Origin: Dictyobacter arantiisoli
GTDB taxonomy: Bacteria > Chloroflexota > Ktedonobacteria > Ktedonobacterales > Ktedonobacteraceae
DNA length: 57,159 nucleotides
Assembly: GCF_008326305.1 (NCBI RefSeq)
Contig: NZ_BIXY01000041.1
Span: 1-57,159, forward strand
Direction: 5' to 3'
Each line of letters begins with the position of its first letter. Within the stretch, counting starts at the first letter, position 1. Shown piece after piece: positions 52,555 to 57,159 of this stretch. The notes below the pieces were generated by a model that did no database searches, had not been told where the DNA came from, and saw only the letters and a program-made list of their open reading frames with translations. A program made the position numbers and the translations under genes.

Positions 52555-53592
52555 TTAGTAGCCGTGTTGTTTGTCGACCAAATTGTACATTGTTTGTGGC
52601 GCGTGAGCCTGATAGCGGCGTAGATTTTCCGTAAAGATTGCCAGTGTCCGTTGCGTATAGTGAGGTGTCCAACCGCTGATATGTGGGGTTAGAAAGACAT
52701 TGGGTAGACTCCAGAGGGGACTCTCGGCGGGCAAAGGTTCCTGTTCAAAGACATCCAGGGTTGCGCCAGCGATCCATTGCTCACTGAGAGCCTGGATCAG
52801 CGCGTTTTCGTCGCACACCTCGCCACGGGCAATATTGATAAAATAGGCATGTCGCTTCATGGCCTTGAACGCAGCCTCATTGAATAGCTGTCTCGTACTA
52901 TCTGTCAGTGGTACTGCTGCGACGACGATATCGCTCTCCTGGAGTAACGCATGAAGTTGTTCAATGGGATAATAGCGTTCGGGAATGGTGCCTTCTGGAT
53001 CTCCAATACCAGGAAAGAGAAAGCCGTGATCCCGATGATCTGTATTACGCTGTGTGGCGAGGATACGTGTGCCAAAGGCCCGCGCCTGCCGGGCTATTTC
53101 ACGACCGATACTGCCATAGCCCACGATACCGAGCGTTTTTCCATGGAGCTCATCAATCTGAAAATGCTGCATCTCTATCCAGTTTTTTTGTTGCTGACCT
53201 TGGTACATGCGTGCAAACTCATGATACCAGGAGAGGATAGCAGCCAGGACAAATTCAGCAATATTGATAGAGTGAACTCCACTACTGGTCGTGAAAATAA
53301 CATCAGTTTTGTAGAGTGGTTGTCTGGTTGCGACATCAGCACCAGCTGAGTGTAGATGTACCCAGCGGAGCCGAGGAGCCTGTTCTGGATCTGGCAGCAG
53401 GTGCCCTAGCGTCGCCAGAATCTCTGTGTGTTGCCAGATATCGGTGGGAATCTCATGTGTAGCTCTGGCGGATACCACGTGTAGTTGATAGCCTGGAAAC
53501 TGCTGCTGGAACTGTTCCAGCAAGCCATCCGTAATAATAGTTTCAGCCATGGGCATATTGATAAGAATAGTTGGCAATGTTGTTGTATTCAT
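52555..53592 (-). CDS. D-2-hydroxyacid dehydrogenase
   Basis: A 345-residue NAD(P)-dependent dehydrogenase of 2-oxo/2-hydroxy acids. The cofactor motif GIVGYGSIGREIARQA is at about residues 155-170. Catalytic residues are in FINIARGEVCDE (Arg), DVFEQEPLP (Glu) and TPHISGW (His). An insertion HRDHGFLFPGIGDPEGTIPERYY lengthens the loop after the second Rossmann strand. The substrate is not predictable. It is a paralogue of the divergent gene at 53967. Confidence 0.92.
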   Translation of the reverse strand: MNTTTLPTILINMPMAETIITDGLLEQFQQQFPGYQLHVVSARATHEIPTDIWQHTEILATLGHLLPDPEQAPRLRWVHLHSAGADVATRQPLYKTDVIFTTSSGVHSINIAEFVLAAILSWYHEFARMYQGQQQKNWIEMQHFQIDELHGKTLGIVGYGSIGREIARQARAFGTRILATQRNTDHRDHGFLFPGIGDPEGTIPERYYPIEQLHALLQESDIVVAAVPLTDSTRQLFNEAAFKAMKRHAYFINIARGEVCDENALIQALSEQWIAGATLDVFEQEPLPAESPLWSLPNVFLTPHISGWTPHYTQRTLAIFTENLRRYQAHAPQTMYNLVDKQHGY

Positions 53593-53966
53593 GCTTGGTT
53601 TTTTCTATCCACTACTAGAACGCTTTCCTGATTGCTCAGGCGCAAGACTTTTCTCTCTGTATTGATACCACGTCAGCACCTGTTTTACCAGAGTTTCAGA
53701 GCAGCGTGCGTCGAAAGGGGTTGCGCTAGCAGGGGAGAGAAGTCCCCCCTGCCGGGGTGTGAGGTGTTCCCCACCTTCTCTCATCTCTCCCCGCCTTAGG
53801 CGGCAAATAAGCAAGAACAAGCTTCCTTCTTGCTTGTTCTACACTTTTTCTGCTAGAGTATAAAGGCTGGCAGATTTGGCGGCTGTGATAGTGAAAAAAA
53901 GTCCTGGCGCTTATAATAGTAAGGTCGATGGCTCTGGCCCTTTGTTCAGCCCGATAAGGAGGTTCT
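53593..53966. other. Intergenic region between divergent dehydrogenase genes
   Basis: About 375 bp. It contains G/C-rich inverted segments (about 53730-53800: GGGGAGAGAAGTCCCCCC and GGGGTGTGAGGTGTTCCCC) and an AGAACAAGC/GCTTGTTCT pair (about 53814-53841). A TATAAA at about 53859 may be a promoter box for the plus-strand gene. No credible gene. Confidence 0.4.
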
Positions 53967-54947
53967 ATGCCCGATCAGCGGAGAATTTTAAGTACTTTTC
54001 AATTTACGGCGGCATCGCAAGAGATTTTGCGTGAGGCTGCTCAGGCAGACATTGTCTGTCTTACCAATACCGAGGAGTTTCTGGCGCGACTACAAGAGGC
54101 TGAAATCCTTTGTTCCTATTGGGTTCCTCAGAACTGGCGAGAGTTAGCGCCTCATCTACGCTGGTTACAGGCATCCGGAGCGGGCGTGGATGGATTGCGC
54201 CCGACGGGTATCCTTGATGCTCCATCTGAGGTGATGGTGACGACTGCGGTGGGTATTCATGCCACCACCATTGGTGAATATGTCTTTGGGAGTATGTTGA
54301 TGTTTAATCGGAGCTGGCCTGAGATGGTGCGTTTGCAGGAACGCCATGTCTGGCCGGCGAGCGCGAACTGGTATAAGCTAGGCGGTCGTGAACTGGATGG
54401 TCAGACACTGGGTATCATTGGACTTGGCAGTATCGGACGGCGTATCGCGCAATTGGGGAGAGCTTTTGGGATGCATGTGATAGGGACACGGCGTACGGTC
54501 GAGGAGGGTGCCCATGATCCTGATATTGATCAGCTCTATCCTATGACACGTTTACATGAGATGTTGCGCCAGAGCGACTATGTGGTCCTGGCAGTACCAT
54601 TAACGCCTACGACAGAGAAATTGATTGGTGAGCCTGAATTGCGTGCGCTACGGCCCCACGCGTATCTGGTAAACGTAGCGCGGGGAGGCATTATTGATGA
54701 GCCACAACTGATCCGGGCTTTGCGCGAAGGATGGCTTGCAGGTGCCGGATTGGATGTAACTCAACAGGAGCCATTGCCAGCCGATAGCCCTCTCTTCTCA
54801 TTACCAAATGTCATTCTTACTCCCCACATTTCAGGTGATAGCTTACAATATGATCGGCGTCTGACCGAACTATTTGCTGCTAACCTGCGCAAATATCGCG
54901 CAGGCGAACCGCTGCATAATCGCTATGATCCGGCTCGTGGCTATTGA
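53967..54947 (+). CDS. D-2-hydroxyacid dehydrogenase (paralogue)
   Basis: A 326-residue enzyme of the same family as the divergent gene. Cofactor motif LGIIGLGSIGRRIAQLGRAFG lies at about residues 149-169; catalytic Arg in LVNVARGGIIDE, Glu in DVTQQEPLP and His in TPHISGD. Both proteins end with a related RYDPARGY/VDKQHGY tail, indicating ancient duplication. A strong AAGGAGG site precedes the ATG. Confidence 0.93.
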   Translation: MPDQRRILSTFQFTAASQEILREAAQADIVCLTNTEEFLARLQEAEILCSYWVPQNWRELAPHLRWLQASGAGVDGLRPTGILDAPSEVMVTTAVGIHATTIGEYVFGSMLMFNRSWPEMVRLQERHVWPASANWYKLGGRELDGQTLGIIGLGSIGRRIAQLGRAFGMHVIGTRRTVEEGAHDPDIDQLYPMTRLHEMLRQSDYVVLAVPLTPTTEKLIGEPELRALRPHAYLVNVARGGIIDEPQLIRALREGWLAGAGLDVTQQEPLPADSPLFSLPNVILTPHISGDSLQYDRRLTELFAANLRKYRAGEPLHNRYDPARGY

Positions 54948-55052
54948 TGCTTGCTACATACGCATCATAGTCCTATAAATAGAGCGGACTTCTCCCTATT
55001 CTCTATGAGCCAGCGGCATTGCAGATGATAGTGAAATAGCATGAGGTGCATA

Positions 55053-55637
55053 ATGAGTATAGACCTGGGTTCTGTATCGTTATTGGGCGTGGAAGCGGTG
55101 GGTCAACCCGGACAACGGCGCTTCCATCTTTTCTTGCGCGGTGAGGGTGGATCAGCGCTACTGTGGATGGAAAAAGAGCAGCTAGCCGGGTTAGCTGAGG
55201 CGATTGATCACGCATTGGCCTTGATTAGCGAGGGCCAGATATTACGGACAGAGGCACGTGCTGGCGCACTGCCTGCTATAGAGGCCATGCCAGCTGATTT
55301 TCCACGTTATCCTACCTACGATATGCAAGTGGGACAAATGCGCCTGAGTTTTGATGAGCAGGACGCGTTACTTTCTTTAAGTATCATTCCATTAGATGTA
55401 CTGCTGGAGAATGAGCAGGATCTGGATGAGATGATGCGTAGCAATGATAGCCTTGCATTTGCCTTTACGCAACAGCAAGCACAAGATTTGTCCATCTCCT
55501 TGCAGGTTGTGATCTCAGCGGGTCGCTCCGTCTGTCCCCTGTGTCATGCACCTCTGGATGGAAGCCCTCACGCCTGCGTCAAGCAGAATGGACATCGCCA
55601 GATTATCCAAATAGAAGAAAGCGATGACGAAAGGTAG
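55053..55637 (+). CDS. DUF3090 family protein
   Basis: A protein of about 194 residues. It shows the DUF3090 pattern GVEAVGQPGQRRFHLFLRGEGGSALLWMEKEQLAGLAEAID at the start and a C-terminal CPLCHAPLDGSPHACVKQNGH with a zinc-ribbon-like Cys pair. The function is unknown; homologues in Actinobacteria and Chloroflexota often sit near phosphoglycerate-mutase-like genes. The second ATG (55053) follows GAGGTG by 5-6 nt and is preferred to the one at 55041. Confidence 0.85.
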   Translation: MSIDLGSVSLLGVEAVGQPGQRRFHLFLRGEGGSALLWMEKEQLAGLAEAIDHALALISEGQILRTEARAGALPAIEAMPADFPRYPTYDMQVGQMRLSFDEQDALLSLSIIPLDVLLENEQDLDEMMRSNDSLAFAFTQQQAQDLSISLQVVISAGRSVCPLCHAPLDGSPHACVKQNGHRQIIQIEESDDER

Positions 55638-55666
55638 TATATTGGCAAACCTTACTCCGCACACGT

Positions 55667-55858
55667 AGAATGTGTCGGAATCCCAGGATCATCGGGATCT
55701 TACTGCTGACTTGCTGGCAGGCGCGTAAGCACTTGCGCTCTTTTTATTGTATGTTGCTGTAAATGTGCTATGCATATTTACAGCAACATACAATAAAAAT
55801 TGGTTTGAGCACCGTAGGTGCGAAAATTCATAGGCCAGGATGGCGGGGACTCTCATAG
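55667..55858 (-). repeat. Dispersed hairpin repeat, copy 4
   Basis: A 192-bp diverged copy in the orientation of copy 2. It starts at AGAATGTGTC...TCCC. Inside are a worn GC-rich hairpin (about 55718-55740), a 28-bp stem with TAT loop and one G-T pair (55741-55768 / 55772-55799), and GCACC/GGTGC (about 55809-55820). The right end has lost the ATGGGAATCAAA sequence. It fills the gap between two convergent genes. Confidence 0.8.
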
Positions 55859-55859
55859 A

Positions 55860-56270
55860 TTAATCGTGGCAGGTGTACTTGTTGGCCTTTTCTAAGTAGA
55901 TTTCTTCATTGGCCTCTATCATGAGCTTGTGAAGTACCACAACATCCGCATCGGGAAGATACTCTACTGGCTGCAGGCACAGGCGCATAATGGCACGACC
56001 ATTTTCAATGACCTGTACATAGCCCTTGCTCTTTGGTACGCGATATGTACGCCTGGGCTCGGTGGGGCTTGGTATCTCCAAATAGCCGCGCCAGAGCAGT
56101 TGACGGAGTTGTTCTGGAGTCAGCATATCCCGCAAGAGGTTAGCGGCTTGCCGTTCAGAGCGTGACCACCCCTTCACATATGGGAGCAGAAACAGCCATA
56201 AGACCGGTGTAACCGCCAGCGCTATGATCATCCAACACAGGATAGAAATGGCCAGGGACGCGACGTTCAT
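55860..56270 (-). CDS. Small membrane-anchored protein of unknown function
   Basis: A 136-residue protein with one or two membrane segments (about 7-33) and a soluble domain. LTPEQLRQLLWRGYLEIPSP, RTYRVPKSKGYVQVIENGRAIMRLCLQP and LPDADVVVLHKLMIEANEEIYL resemble a small fold seen in several Chloroflexota proteins, but no family name is claimed. Its ATG overlaps the stop of the preceding gene (ATGA), so they are coupled. Confidence 0.7.
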   Translation of the reverse strand: MNVASLAISILCWMIIALAVTPVLWLFLLPYVKGWSRSERQAANLLRDMLTPEQLRQLLWRGYLEIPSPTEPRRTYRVPKSKGYVQVIENGRAIMRLCLQPVEYLPDADVVVLHKLMIEANEEIYLEKANKYTCHD

Positions 56271-56512
56271 CCGCCGACGACTCGTGGTACTAAAACTATC
56301 TGTTCCGCCGTGGCATCGAATTTATCAATACGTTGTATCGGTTTTCCATCGGCGACGCGAAATGCTGTGGCACCTTTGCTGCGTTCCTGTTCAAAAATGC
56401 GCTCTGCCTCACGGACAGCAGCCAATGCTTCGTGGTCACCTGCCTGAATTTTCTGTTCATCCCATGCAAGACGGTCGTCGCCGCGCCGTGACATCACCCG
56501 TAACATTCCCAC
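56267..56512 (-). CDS. Small protein of unknown function, first gene of a two-gene operon
   Basis: An 81-residue protein, charged and mostly helical in the middle (GDHEALAAVREAERIFEQER), followed by GATAFRV..GKPIQRIDKFDATAEQIVLVPRVVGG, a beta-rich end like that of small ubiquitin-fold or RNA-binding regulators. GTG start at 56512 with AAGGAGG 7 nt upstream. Not recognised; cotranslated with the membrane protein gene. Confidence 0.7.
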   Translation of the reverse strand: MGMLRVMSRRGDDRLAWDEQKIQAGDHEALAAVREAERIFEQERSKGATAFRVADGKPIQRIDKFDATAEQIVLVPRVVGG

Positions 56513-56836
56513 AGTCGTTCCTCCTTAGCAGTTTACGCCATGTTGTTGCATGGCTGATGCCAACGAAAATTTAGAATTAGCCGGAGCTACAGACATCAAG
56601 TCGTAGCCTCTCACTGTCTTCGTTCTACGATTTCTACAGGTTTAACGAATCGCTCGATGCTTCTTGGTTACACTGTTACGAACTACATGATTCTGAACAG
56701 GCCTGTATGGTCGCTGGCTACCCGCTGTGCGCAAACTCTGATGACAGATATCAATATTCTCGCCCTCATGCACGATAGATTGATACATACCTCTTGCTAT
56801 AGCATGTTTTAGGCCCGCGCATACAACACGTCGGAT

Positions 56837-56906
56837 GTACCAACTGTGTATACAAGGAGACACAGGTTGGTACTACTATTGTACGTGAGGACCTGTGTAT
56901 AGTCAA
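56837..56906 (-). promoter_or_regulatory. Promoter with hairpin at the transcript start
   Basis: On the minus strand TTGACT (56901-56906), a 17-bp spacer and TACAAT (56878-56883). The predicted start lies near 56871, where a hairpin begins (arms GTACCAAC-TGTG 56837-56848 and CACAG-GTTGGTAC 56861-56873, one bulge). The leader to the GTG at 56512 would be about 355 nt; 56513-56836 shows no recognised gene. Confidence 0.6.
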
Positions 56907-57072
56907 TGGTTAAGAGATCATTTCACCAGGTACAAGCGATTCTGATCTGTTATTTTATGGATGAGCTGAATAGGATGTACAGAGGTGTATAGATTTGTTC
57001 AATAGAATATTTCCAATGGTACTGTTATTAATTGTTAGGCATGGTTCAAAACCACGTGACACTTTTGAACAA

Positions 57073-57159
57073 TCAGGCAGCGAGAGCAGAATAACCCAAA
57101 GCTGCCAACCAATCTCCCTCGGGAACATTTGAATCCGTCCGTTGTAAAGGGGAAAGTCC
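57073..57159 (-). CDS. C-terminal fragment of a gene entering from the right edge
   Basis: An open frame of 28 codons on the minus strand, ending ...PEGDWLAALGYSALAA and TGA. It is followed at once by a hairpin (GTTCAAAA/TTTTGAAC, 57044-57070). The composition and the terminator-like hairpin suggest the end of a real gene. No family recognised. Confidence 0.4.
   Translation of the reverse strand, partial: GLSPLQRTDSNVPEGDWLAALGYSALAA

Noticed and set aside
56642-56863. Minus-strand frame of 73 codons in the leader region
   Set aside because: No ribosome binding site at any possible start and no recognisable sequence; its position between promoter and operon fits an untranslated leader better.

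Overview
The window looks chromosomal and most like a Chloroflexota genome of the class Ktedonobacteria. This is inferred from the gene set rather than a database search: several membrane proteins with an N-terminal zinc ribbon (two with BACON-like repeats), a DUF3090 protein, a GlmL/MutL-family ATPase without a mutase beside it, a DUF6249-type protein, a T-box in front of pheST, and moderate GC. The partial 16S rRNA at the left edge could settle the taxonomy.

Layout. 1-380 is the 5' part of a 16S rRNA gene (minus) with a clear promoter. Next come a divergent ECF sigma/anti-sigma module and a DUF6249-type gene, a Uma2 protein, and a TetR/MBL-hydrolase pair with promoter and operator. A decayed integration site (HTH gene, frameshifted and truncated tyrosine integrase, tRNA-Pro) lies at 5.1-6.2 kb. 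A T-box controls pheS-pheT (6.4-10.4 kb). Two large zinc-ribbon/BACON surface proteins (11-17 kb) follow, then an NmrA/TetR divergent pair, a ferredoxin-like protein with an altered cluster motif, a third zinc-ribbon protein, an SDR/proline dehydrogenase/gamma-carbonic anhydrase cluster, a CopC-CopD fusion, a GT2 glycosyltransferase, DUF427, MidA-type methyltransferase, holA and an MprF-like aminoacyl-PG synthase (17-33 kb).

33.7-36.6 kb holds small membrane proteins, a DUF92/VTE6 protein and a RusA resolvase remnant abutting a repeat element. 36.6-41.5 kb is a three-gene operon (zinc-ribbon protein with six LPxW[ML] motifs, GlmL-like ASKHA ATPase, conserved protein of unknown function). It is followed by gpmI, a TPM-domain protein, the full F1Fo-ATP synthase operon on the minus strand (atpZ/I-B-E-F-H-A-G-D-C), two divergent D-2-hydroxyacid dehydrogenases, DUF3090 and a small two-gene operon.

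Most striking non-coding signal: four dispersed copies (about 10.4, 21.0, 35.9 and 55.7 kb) of a roughly 190-250 bp element. Each carries a 28-bp hairpin with a 3-nt loop whose sequence differs between copies but whose pairing is preserved, flanked by two smaller conserved hairpins and partly preserved inverted ends. A second, unrelated MITE-like element at 23.9-24.1 kb has ends that contain the stop codons of both neighbouring convergent genes. The best protein-level candidate for an undescribed system is the 36.6-41.5 kb operon.
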